From Lingula anatina (Eukaryota > Brachiopoda > Lingulata > Lingulida > Lingulidae), in contig NW_019775483.1 in the NCBI RefSeq assembly GCF_001039355.2, positions 279,559 through 343,558 of the forward strand: a stretch of DNA of 64,000 bases, read 5' to 3'. The notes beneath the pieces were generated by a model. It did not search any database, was not told the origin of the DNA, and saw only the letters and a program-made list of their open reading frames with translations. A program made the translations under genes and the position numbers. Positions within the stretch are counted from its first letter, which is position 1. Every line of letters begins with the position of its first letter. Of the stretch, positions 51,065-60,387 are shown piece after piece.

Positions 51065-52030
51065 AGGGAGAGAGAGAGGGGGGGAAGATTTCAAGAAACT
51101 GACACACGCACAGCAATACAAAACACTGAGATAAACAAGATGAAAACCTCACCAAACGGCCCAGGCATACATTCACACATATGTACGTGTATATCATATA
51201 GGCTAGTTACAATGAGGTACAAGTAGCGGGTGTAAGGAGAGCCCCCTACCCGTAATCTTGGTGCCATCTCCAGCTACCTCCACTCCTGGCCGCCTTGAAC
51301 GTCACCTTACTGTGGTAATGATACACCTCTCCATGGCCCATCAGCTGATAACAAAAAATTAATTAGTTAATACGTAAGGTCATATATCACAATATGCATG
51401 TATCTTGTATTACTGTACACTATAAATATAAAACATTCATGTGAGTTTATTCATTTGTTACATGTAGATCACAGCCAATATTTTTTAAATGTGCTTGTGT
51501 CAATAAAAATTATATATACTACATCTCCAGCCCCTTATTTCTGTGAACTTTAAATGATTAACGTAGCTAGCCTGATTTCAAATAAATCATTGGAAATAGC
51601 TGGCTGAAAACCTGCCATTAACTTTTTGAGAAGCAATTCATGCCATGTGAAAAGGTAACGTTGGTTAGGATACAATTCATTGGCACCGAACCCTTTTTTA
51701 GCTCTCATTCAAGCTTATTCCTCTCTTTTGTACATTGACTTAGTTGGTTTTACCAGTTCTGCCGTTCTTGCAGTTTTCTCTGCCCGGGCCAGCATGCCAG
51801 TGACGTCATTTCCTGGATGACTCCAGATACACAGGCCCACCTGTTTCTGCAGCCCGTCGTCCACCTGCAGTAAACAGTGATAACTTATCACTACTGACAC
51901 AAAAACAAATGATGATAGAGACCCTTCTTACATTCCCTGATCTTTCAAAACTGATTGGAAAAGTAAACTTCGTTTTCAATGTCTCTTCTTTAGCCTAAGC
52001 CTGCTGAAACAGGCGGACGGGCATAGAGAG

Positions 52031-52078
<48 letters not shown>

Positions 52079-52156
52079 GCACACACATACACACACGCAC
52101 GTGTGTACACACACACACACACACACAAAGAGTGACGTACACATGCTCGCACAAAT

Positions 52157-52201
<45 letters not shown>

Positions 52202-52727
52202 GTTACCATGAAGGCGTGGTCCATAATTCCCCCAGGACCCTCCAGTGAGGTATGCAACATTTTCATCTCTTCCGCATCAAGAAGACCACTGCAAATAAGA
52301 TACAGTTTTCAAGATCGACCTAAACCTGACTTTTAGCCATAGAAAAACGTAGTTGACACACATAATTGGGTTATTTAATTAAGTCAAAATAATGTTCAGG
52401 GCACAGTAAAAGGAAAGGCATTTTAGCGGTATTTTAGATTCCTTGGGAAACGCAATTTTAAAATACAGCAAAGACCAATAGCAGTCGTGTTTCGAAGTTT
52501 GTTGTTTATTTTGTACTAAAAAGGTCTCAGTTTTTGTCATTTCGACAGCAGTCTTCTACTACACCTACCGCACCAGGACGTAGCCAAGGCGGTCATAGTC
52601 GGCCTTCATAGCATCTGTCACACTGAAGGTCAACGGGTCGTAGCGATATTCTGAAACGATAACAGCAACAGAGCAGTAGGGCCTACAATTTGAAGTTGTG
52701 GTGATCTAAGAGGTGTGTCAACTGGTT

Positions 52728-52759
<32 letters not shown>

Positions 52760-53323
52760 CGTGCGCGCGCGTTGGTCCGCATGCTGGACGGGTGGGGTCG
52801 AACGAACTGTTATTTTGACCTTTAAAAAGTGCTCTGAATCAAATTTTGATCTGGGTTCTATCTCATTTCTCATGTTGTGTAAACTAAAGGAGTAAAAGGT
52901 TCACTTCAATTGAAATGGGACCCCCGTTATAACTCAGCACACACAATACGTTTTATAATGTCAAGGTAACGTTTTTTAGTTATATAAACGTTATATTAAC
53001 GTTATGTTAATATAGTACAACATCCGCTGACTACATGCTAAGACGCTTGGTGGGTGTGTTTTAAGTTGTAGGATGGGGAATGCAGCATTCGCCAAAAGTG
53101 GATTGAAAAACTGCTCACGAACGCGTTAAGAGTTAATGTATCATCTATTTATAAAACACGGCGCATTCTTATCAGTGAAGGTAGATGCATATAAAGAGAT
53201 ATCGATTTTCATAAAAAATGACAACACTTTGAGAAACAATTTTCAAATGGTTTGACCGTCAAAATGTGTGAAAATATACACGTAAAAACGCATTATAACG
53301 ATAGGTCCCTCATGAGTACCGTA

Positions 53324-53374
<51 letters not shown>

Positions 53375-53427
53375 AAGTGTGCGTCTGTGTGTGTATGTCT
53401 GTGTATGTGTGTGTGTTTAAGTGTGTA

Positions 53428-53458
<31 letters not shown>

Positions 53459-54104
53459 TAGCGTTGTGTGTTGTGTTGTGGGGGTGCATGACTGTGTCGG
53501 ATCTTGACCGTGACAGTATGGGGTTTGTTTAACAATTTCTAGTTCCCCAAGACCGGGAAACACAGAAGGAGTTAACTGTTGTAACAGACATGTAACATAT
53601 TGTTACCTCTGTAATGCCCCTATTTCACACAGACCACGAATCCCACGAATCGCCAGGAATTGACAAATTTCAGGATTCGTGGTTGAATCGTAATCAGTTC
53701 ATGAAGTTCTTAAAAGATTCGTATATATTCGTAGTCAGTTCTTGCAAATCTTGATCAATCACGAACTGATTACGATTCAACCAGGAATCCTGAAATTTGT
53801 CAATTCCTGGCGATTCGTGGGATTCGTGGTCTGTGTGAAATAGGGGCATAAACTACTAATTGTAAACCAACAGACCCTACTCTAGGTTCTAGATTTCCGA
53901 ATTGCCAGCTCTATCTTGATTTCATATATAACCCATATCAGTAATACGAAACTGCTGAAGCCCGTGAACAGGTTTGAATAATCATCAATCTAGCTTCACA
54001 GTGGTCCTGACACTCAGGGCAACATACCCCAAATAGCACATAAAAATCATCTGCAGTAACATCTCCCAATCTAGGCACATAAAAGATTACTTACCGCCCT
54101 CCAT
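49011..54104 (-). CDS. Phytanoyl-CoA dioxygenase (PhyH) family Fe(II)/2-oxoglutarate oxygenase
   Basis: Nine minus-strand exons: 54104-54095, 52650-52569, 52288-52207, 51864-51754, 51344-51250, 50846-50756, 50410-50281, 49747-49596 and 49130-49011. All have AG/GT borders and compatible phases; the protein is 290 aa, typical for the family. The sequence opens GYVLVRGLLDAEE, has the iron ligands in WHQDYGYW (His123, Asp125), a [13 protein letters not shown] loop, the distal iron histidine in [12 protein letters not shown] (His212), and an Arg cluster (221-223) where the family's 2-oxoglutarate-binding Arg lies. PhyH enzymes hydroxylate substrates with O2 and 2-oxoglutarate; this substrate is unknown. 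There is no signal peptide, so it is presumably intracellular. The first coding exon is only 10 nt, which makes the start the least certain part. A 77-bp tandem copy of the exon 8 end follows in intron 8. Confidence 0.9.
49480..49512. repeat. (CT)n microsatellite
   Basis: A C-run passing into (CT)n, in intron 8 of the dioxygenase gene, immediately beside the duplicated exon tail. Confidence 0.9.
49514..49667 (-). repeat. 77-bp tandem duplication of the dioxygenase exon 8 tail
   Basis: Bases 49591-49667 contain the end of exon 8 with its GTAAGT donor, and 49514-49590 repeat it with a few changes, including a second intact GTAAGT. Using the second donor would read through the first and hit an in-frame TGA about ten codons later, because 77 is not a multiple of three. 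The next exon only joins in frame from the first donor. Confidence 0.9.
49922..49966. repeat. End fragment of TACCCTCTACCAGGG element family
   Basis: This stretch closely matches the right arm of 60651-60781, including CAGATTGAT and TTTCACTAGATATT. It lies in intron 7 of the dioxygenase gene. Confidence 0.65.
50154..50249. mobile_element. Partial family A MITE
   Basis: One arm of the family (CTCATTCCCAATGAA, ATCGTTCTAC, CTGAATGCAAT) lies about 30 bases beyond the exon 7 donor of the dioxygenase gene. The opposite arm is not seen. Confidence 0.6.
51001..51078. repeat. (GA)n microsatellite
   Basis: About 29 perfect GA units followed by a degenerate GGGA segment, in intron 5 of the dioxygenase gene. 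Confidence 0.95.
52033..52200. repeat. (GA)n / (CA)n compound microsatellite
   Basis: A GA array (52033-52077) is followed by interrupted CA arrays (52079-52200) that end only a few bases from the donor of exon 3 (52207). Confidence 0.95.
52726..52770. repeat. (GT)n/(GC)n microsatellite
   Basis: A GT array passing into GC-rich repeats, in intron 1 of the dioxygenase gene. Confidence 0.9.
53328..53460. repeat. (GT)n microsatellite with variant units
   Basis: About 130 bases of GT-rich alternating sequence with GTAT and GTTTAA interruptions, in intron 1 of the dioxygenase gene. Confidence 0.9.
53615..53848. mobile_element. Palindromic MITE with TAA target duplication (PIF/Harbinger-like)
   Basis: A 234-bp element starts TGCCCCTATTTCACACAGAC and ends with the complement GAAATAGGGGCA. 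The arms are nearly perfect inverted copies for 60-80 bp and repeat a CCACGAATC motif. A TAA triplet flanks each side (53612-53614 and 53849-53851). A 3-bp T-A-A duplication is typical of PIF/Harbinger elements, so that assignment is likely. There is no coding capacity. Confidence 0.85.
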
Positions 54105-54310
54105 TTTGCCAAGCCAAGAATAGAAGATGTGTACGTGTGGATATCTCTGGATATCCCGTCTGCGCCGATCATGTTTACACTGCTTACATAATATTGACCC
54201 CCTTCTGTAGCTACATGTACATGGAGCGTGCTGTTATCAGTGAAGGTTGATATTCTCACTATCTCCTCCGTTTTAAGGTCAATTTATGTACTAGTCTGCG
54301 CCTGTGATCT

Positions 54311-54490
54311 TTAATTCCTAAAATAATGCAACTCATATTCCTCCTTGCATGCTGGTTTACTAACCATTTATCGACAACCCAGGTCGGAAGCAATTCTCAC
54401 TTAATTCCTAAAATAATGCAACTCATATTCCGCCTTGTATGCTGGATTACTAACCTTTTCTCGACAACCCAGGTCGGAGGCAATTCTCAC
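54311..54490. repeat. Tandem duplication, 90-bp unit
   Basis: Two head-to-tail copies (54311-54400, 54401-54490) start TTAATTCCTAAAATAATGCA and end CAATTCTCAC with about five differences. It lies upstream of the dioxygenase start, possibly in its promoter region. Confidence 0.9.
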
Positions 54491-55366
54491 TAAAACTTTT
54501 TTCATTTCTTTTTTATTTTTACAAAGTTCTCCTAGACTCTTTTCACATTGTAATTTCCTCGGTTGATCATAAATCTGTGTTTTTACTGTAAATATTAAAA
54601 GGTTGGCGTGCTATGGGAAAAGTAACAGACATCTCGTTTTCCGATTGCGTTAGTTGGGAATTTTTGCAAAATGTGCAAAATTTTTCGTTTAAAAATTCAA
54701 AAATAAGTTTAAAATTATTGCACTACGTGGGTGTAGAACCCGGTAGATTGCACATTTTTGTAGGGAGATACGCGCCGGCCATTTCGAATAATTTTGCACA
54801 TACGTAGGCCTACATGTACAGTATGTGGCACTTTAGTGGTCTACAGTGTTAACATAATTAACTAATTTTTTTCAGAATTTGAGAGAGGGAATAAATATAC
54901 TAGGAAATGTTTTAAATGTTTCTGTTTTAATGTTTATATATGGAGAAAACAGAAAAAGAAATAAATCACTGCCTAGGTATGTGTTATATGGGAAAAAGAA
55001 GGTGACGAACCCATACGGGACCAGCCGAATATTGAGGTTTCAAACCTGTTTCGGTACTAACTCACCTTGTATTTATCACCAAAAATCTCTTATTGGTTTA
55101 ATTGATTTTGATAACTGTAAAAAGGGAATTTGATCATAATGCAATATCCTTTTAGTATATTGTGTTATTAAATTGGTACTACTTCACAAGTGAGATAGTG
55201 TAATTGGATTTTGTTTGTGTTTGATTGAAATCTTGCACAGAAGTCACGTAGCCAGGTTTACGTCACTTCTGAAAATTGACCGGTACCGTCTTGGAAACAA
55301 ACGCCACTGTACATACAGTGTGTATATATATTACTGCCATTAAAATACCATTTTCGAACCATCATC

Positions 55367-55372
55367 TTTATT
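55367..55372 (-). terminator. Possible poly(A) signal of the C-type lectin gene
   Basis: AATAAA on the minus strand, about 220 bases beyond the TAG stop at 55597-55595. Confidence 0.5.
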
Positions 55373-55594
55373 TCTGTATGCAATTAGTAATAATCATGAA
55401 CGTGGTGTAAGCATGTGTGCCTCTTTAAAAGGTTCGCTAGAATTTGCCTCGAAATAAACAAACACAAGTTACGAAAATTTCATTACATCTTTGATAAAGC
55501 TGTTTTAAATGTGGAAGAAAATCTGTGTAACGACCCCTTTACTCATCAGGGGAAAATAGACCTTCGACCATTCTGTTCGGAAACGCATGCGCAG

Positions 55595-56419
55595 CTATTG
55601 CAATAGTGGCCACGTGATTGGGTCCATTTCACAAATAAACCTGTGAGTGGAGGATTCGGAGCCATCATTGTCATTCCAACCGATCTGAAATGAAAAAAGA
55701 CACCAAAACATAAACATTTGAAACTGCCGCACTTGTGGATTTAATCTTACAACACAACATTTATTTCCAACAGATAGAAAATAAAAGCACTTTATTTAGA
55801 CACATTAGAAAGGTTTATAAAAACATGAATTTGCTATTTTGATTGAAACTTTTTTGACAGCTTATATGGCGCTTAGGTCTACTGGGATTAGTTTACCCCA
55901 CGGCAAAGTCATATTTACGTAGTTTTTTTTAATATTTTGTAAATTTGACTGGCTTGTAATAACACCCACCGTCTGCTTGCTGTAGCTGCGGTTCCTGTTG
56001 AACACCAAGGTAAGGAAATCTTCTCCGCGGGACGCTCCGTTCGGCTCTGGGTCGTGCCAGTCTGTGTAAGTTACTGGCGTCTCTGGAATGGACAACGGGA
56101 TTATTATTATTATTTTTTTTTGTAATTGATATGGGCTTAGTTCAAATACAAATTAGACCCCGTTCCCATGCCAATATCGATCTAGCAGGATGGATCCATC
56201 TTCGAGGGGTTTCTTGCTAAATTGCATTCGGCTTAATTGGTTTTAGATGTCTGGCACGCCTACTAAAGTTGTTAAATGATAATTAATTACCCCCGAGCAG
56301 TTTCAGTAGGCGTGACAGACATCTAGGCGACTTAAGTTTAATTAAAACTACCCCCAAACAGCTTCAGTAAGCGTGCCAGACACCAGAGGATCGATCCTCC
56401 GATGAACGAACGGGGTCTC

Positions 56420-56452
<33 letters not shown>

Positions 56453-57428
56453 AAGAGAGATAGAGAGTCTTACTTTCCCCAGAAGTGCTGTCTTCCCAAG
56501 CCCAGCCATCTCCGTCTCTCACTCCCCCAGTCCACCACTGTTCATAACCATCTCTGCGCCGCCAGGGGGTGTTGGTGTAGTAAATATCCTTAAGAACAAA
56601 CCTTCATTACATCAATGAACTACACTTACATTTGGAAAATGAGAAACTTGCCTTTTTCATTATTTAACAACGTATCACCGGGAATAGGTGGAAAGTCATA
56701 GCAACCCCAATAATAACAAAAACCGTGGTGACAACTGTAGGTTAAACATGAAATATTACTTACTCCGAACAAAAATGAATAAATAAATAAATAAATTAAT
56801 TAATAAATAACGTAGGTTAGAGAAAGGGTCAAGTGTTTATATACCGATATTTTCCGCCCTAAAAAGTCGTTCTCGTCCTCCGTCTCTATTGCAACAAGAG
56901 AAGACGCCAGCTCTTTGCAAGCCGCCTTAGCTCCAGCCTGCGTGACGTAGTCCAGGCCAAACTTATAACAGCTCAGCAGGTATCCATGCCATCCTTCTGG
57001 GCAGTCTGGATATATGAATAAACTGTAAACTACAGGATATTCTGTCGTATATATAAATATATACATAATTAGTTGAGTACATATAATATTTTGAAAATTT
57101 GAAAAATCAAATGTGTCCAATAACAAAAAACACATGAACGAGCACATTAATCTTTGATGTTTTTGCATGCATATACATAATTTTTTATGTGTAAACCATT
57201 GTAAGCTAAAACCTCACCATTTTAGCAGATATCTCGAAAAATATATGAGACATGCCAGCCAATTTTTTTAAAAACCCTAATATCCATCCATGAAAATAAA
57301 GATTTTAACTTACCGTCCACCAGAAGCACGGGCGGCGGTTCCTTAGGTCCGTCGTAAGGTCGGCCAAGCGTCTGGTCTATCAGACCGATACTTAAAGTCA
57401 GCAGTAAGAAATGGAATGCGGGTGTCAT
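55595..57428 (-). CDS. Secreted single-domain C-type lectin
   Basis: Five minus-strand exons: 57428-57314, 57005-56845, 56588-56474, 56082-55970 and 55684-55595 (stop TAG), with consistent phases, giving 197 aa. The first ATG is at 57428; the upstream in-frame GTG is not used as the start. Residues 1-22 are a signal peptide (FHFLLLTLSIGLIDQTLG). A proline-rich linker precedes the lectin domain (about 40-188), which opens DCPEGWHGYLLSCYKF and has DGWAWEDSTSG, an EPN motif (143-145) and WND (171-173). EPN with WND is the established calcium-dependent mannose-type binding site. Only four cysteines remain (40, 51, 68, 186): the inner pair is absent at both positions (Phe153 where Cys is usual). 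It is likely a soluble mannose-type sugar-binding protein in mucosal or humoral recognition; the ligand is inferred. Confidence 0.9.
56155..56418. mobile_element. Foldback-type element in C-type lectin intron 3
   Basis: The ends are inverted: AGACCCCGTTC at the left and GAACGGGGTCT at the right. Inside, a GATGTCTGGCACGCCTACT segment has one complementary and one further related copy (CAGTAGGCGTGACAGACATC and AGTAAGCGTGCCAGACACC). It spans 264 bp with no coding capacity, and the target duplication is unclear. Confidence 0.65.
56419..56466. repeat. (GA)n microsatellite
   Basis: Interrupted GA/AAGA array directly next to the foldback element and only eight bases from the donor of lectin exon 3 (56474). 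Confidence 0.9.
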
Positions 57429-57521
57429 TTCTATCTTTCTTCTTGGCACGCACGAGTGAACGGCGCGACAGTTTTGTCCGGACTTGAAAAATCCTGTCAG
57501 GTCTACAGAGACGTGCCGGTG

Positions 57522-57529
57522 TATTTATA
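57522..57529 (-). promoter_or_regulatory. TATA box of the C-type lectin gene
   Basis: TATAAATA on the minus strand lies about 95 bases upstream of the ATG at 57428. It predicts transcription start near 57495-57500 and a 5' leader of about 70 bases. TATA-driven promoters suit tissue-specific or inducible genes. Confidence 0.7.
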
Positions 57530-59412
57530 CTCTGGAACATCCGGGAATGAGAGCACGTTATTAGCTGTTAAATGAAGCTATTATCTATTGTCATTAATAT
57601 GATTATTATATATGCTATTGAATTTCCTTTTTTTTCATTTTACCCATTACACTTCATTCAAACATGTAATGTGGCAGGGCCAGTTTTGAAACATGCCGTT
57701 ATACACTAGCTGTCATGCTATAAAAGAAATGTTCCAGCCTAAAACAAGTCAGAGTAATCAAATAAAAACACTCATAAATATAAACTACCAAGGCAGTGAT
57801 GGTTGTTCATAGTTTCCGACATATGTAATATTTCTAGAAAATGATATTTGATAACTGCATAATTTCAAATGCGAGTTCATTGACTACACGAGCCAGGGTG
57901 TCTCTGCCGCTTCCAGTAACAGTGGAAAGCATGCTGATACATGTATGTAGTAGTGATACTATAAAGAAGTATACAGTGTATAGAAGCAAATTTTTAGCAA
58001 GATTTTTTCATCAAAGCCCAAACGTAATTAAATGTGAGCACCATTTCATATCCAAAAAAAGGGTTCTACTTTTAAATTTGGAAAAATTTATCGAGGTAAT
58101 TTTAGAAAGTTGAACTCTTCGGCAAAAACATATTCTTTACTATTTTGCTTACTTTTTATTATTTTTATTACATTTCTCTGTAGCTAAATCCTGTAGGTTT
58201 TACGAGAGTAAATTATCTGTAGGCCTACTGTCTGTAAGGCCTGCATATGACAACAAACGTGTTAAAGAGATGACTAGTAATTCTAATAGACCAACTGACG
58301 ACAGCAGGATTGGAAATTGCTTTACAATTACAAGGTAGCGCAGATTTTTTTCAGTTGTGACTACGTCATTTTGTTATTTTGTTATCTAATGACGTCACTT
58401 TGGTTCCTTCCCGCCAACGTAGGTTCGTCTGTTTACGCGGCCTTCGTGCTGTTTATTTCCATTTTTACACAGACATGATTTAGAATTACTTACTTTACTA
58501 TGATTACGAAAATGTCTACAAATGAAATCACATTTACTTCGTATATTGCCAACTGAAATATTCGATTGACTCGGTGAACTCTATTTCCGAAACCCCACAT
58601 GATTACTAATAAAACTATGATTGAAATTAGTGGCTGACCTCGACTGTATTTGCAGGCCTAATTTTTTATGATGGTAGAACGAGTACGTTGCATAATAGGC
58701 CTACTGTTGGGTAAATTTGTCAAAATATCGCACTGTTATTTGGGCGTCAGGTGACTTACGAAAGAAAAGGTCATTATTAAGACGGTCGCAGCTGGCTGTG
58801 CTGTAAGATGGCTATGTATTTTTTTCTATTTAAAATAATCTTTTAATGCCTATTTAAAGTCTTCTAAATTTGAATAATACTTATGTTCTTTGACACTCTT
58901 ATTCAATCCAATTGAACACAAACTTGTTTTCCTGAAAGACTAAAAAAAGGGGGGGGGGGGGAGAAACTGAAAGAAATTAAAACAGCTACACGTAGTTTAC
59001 TGATTGCGACAGTTGGGACTACAACGCAATTTTCCTATCAATCACCTCGCACCACAGACTGTGTTCTCTCAGCCGGGGGCCACAAAGCGGAGGCTGAGGG
59101 CGATTTTTCTTTTGACATTTACAGCTATTTTCTTGGGTAATTCCGTGAAAAATTCTGCCCAGTGAGAAAAAAAACTTAAAAAGAAAAAATATCTGAACCC
59201 AGCGGGTCCATGGCAGACAGTAGGGTGATGTGATACAGGCCTATGCGAGTTCTTACAGTTCTTAACAACGTTATATTCAAAATTGTACTATTCACGAAAA
59301 TATCACACCTATGCACAAAATAAATCTGTCCCTTTTTTTTAGTAAGAAGACTTGTGGAATTAGATATTATCAAAAACTGAGTTCTTGCAAGGTTACAACA
59401 AGTGGATGAATT

Positions 59413-59447
<35 letters not shown>

Positions 59448-60266
59448 TCGTAAGGCCCAACATAAGACAAAGAAGAATCCTTCTGGCTTCTTTGGATCTC
59501 GCCGTTTTCCCAGTTGCACAACAATTCCGTCAGCTAAATACAACTCTCCATCTATTAAGTCATCTCGCTGTTAACTGATACTTGACACAGTGGAAATTAA
59601 TGTCCATCATGAAAATGCCCCCAAACATAGGATCCGTTGTCTCTTAAGCAATCAAGTGCCATGATGAATATGTAATCTTTATGCTCTTGGCTCATAAATT
59701 TACAATAGCCAAGCGCGTTCACACTGTACACATGTAGACCGCTGAGAATACGATATTGTTCGGGCTTGACGTAATGTCTATATTACTTAAAGTGACATTG
59801 AGGCCAATTAAATAGATTAAACATCTTTCTGTGAACACGCTCTTCCTCAAAGAGATCCCAAAGGACCGAAATACATTATACAGCGTAGGTGCCACTTAAA
59901 CGCCAAAAGGTGCGCAATTTAAAGTTAAGGATCAGCAAGCGCATTACCGCTGGGATCATTTCGTGTTCAACCCAATGCAATGCCAGCGTGAGTAGAAGGA
60001 ATGAGTGACTGACTGAGTAGTTGACGCTGACTTTATACTACACAACGCCGAAGATGTGAGTCACCATGCAGTGTAAATAGTCCAATTACTATGGCAGTGT
60101 GGTCAATATGAGATGACGCATGTTGTGGTGTAATACCCAGAGTGTTGTTAGTGAGTGAGATAGAGAGAGGTGAAAAAGTAGCGAACAGACCGCGCCTTAT
60201 ATTGAGGATAAGACAAAGAGACTGGACAGCAAGCCAAGCGTATAAATATAAATATATACTACGACC
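57530..60266. other. Non-coding spacer
   Basis: No gene is recognised. It carries a T-run of about 31 bases at 59417-59447 and a G-run near 58950. It should contain the upstream control region of the lectin gene on one side and of the 60.3 kb exon on the other; the two are divergent. Confidence 0.6.
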
Positions 60267-60387
60267 ATGTGGGGCCCCGGTACACGTAGATCTGTAGTCA
60301 GATGTTTGTGGATATTTTCAGTGTTTACAGCCACTACTATACGATGTGGGCGTGTGGAGGACAGTGTTACAGCGGGAAGAGAAGGAG
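60267..60387 (+). CDS. Probable first coding exon of a secreted or membrane protein
   Basis: An ATG at 60267 opens 40 codons encoding a short basic N-terminus, a hydrophobic core (CLWIFSVFTATTI) and a polar stretch, a typical signal peptide. It stops at a GTAGGT donor at 60388 (a second donor, GTAAAC, lies four bases on). The rest of the gene lies in later exons, partly or wholly outside the window. TATAAATA occurs at 60241 but is too close to the ATG to be the main promoter. The family is unknown. Confidence 0.45.

Noticed and set aside
51990-52266. Cys-Val-rich and Ser-Leu-rich ORFs
   Set aside because: They are translations of CA and GA microsatellites; only the exon at 52288-52207 at their edge is real.
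49011-57428. A secreted C-type lectin fused to a PhyH dioxygenase as one gene
   Set aside because: The lectin exon at 55684-55595 ends in an in-frame TAG after the complete domain, with no good donor before it. The dioxygenase has its own ATG exon at 54104 and no signal peptide.
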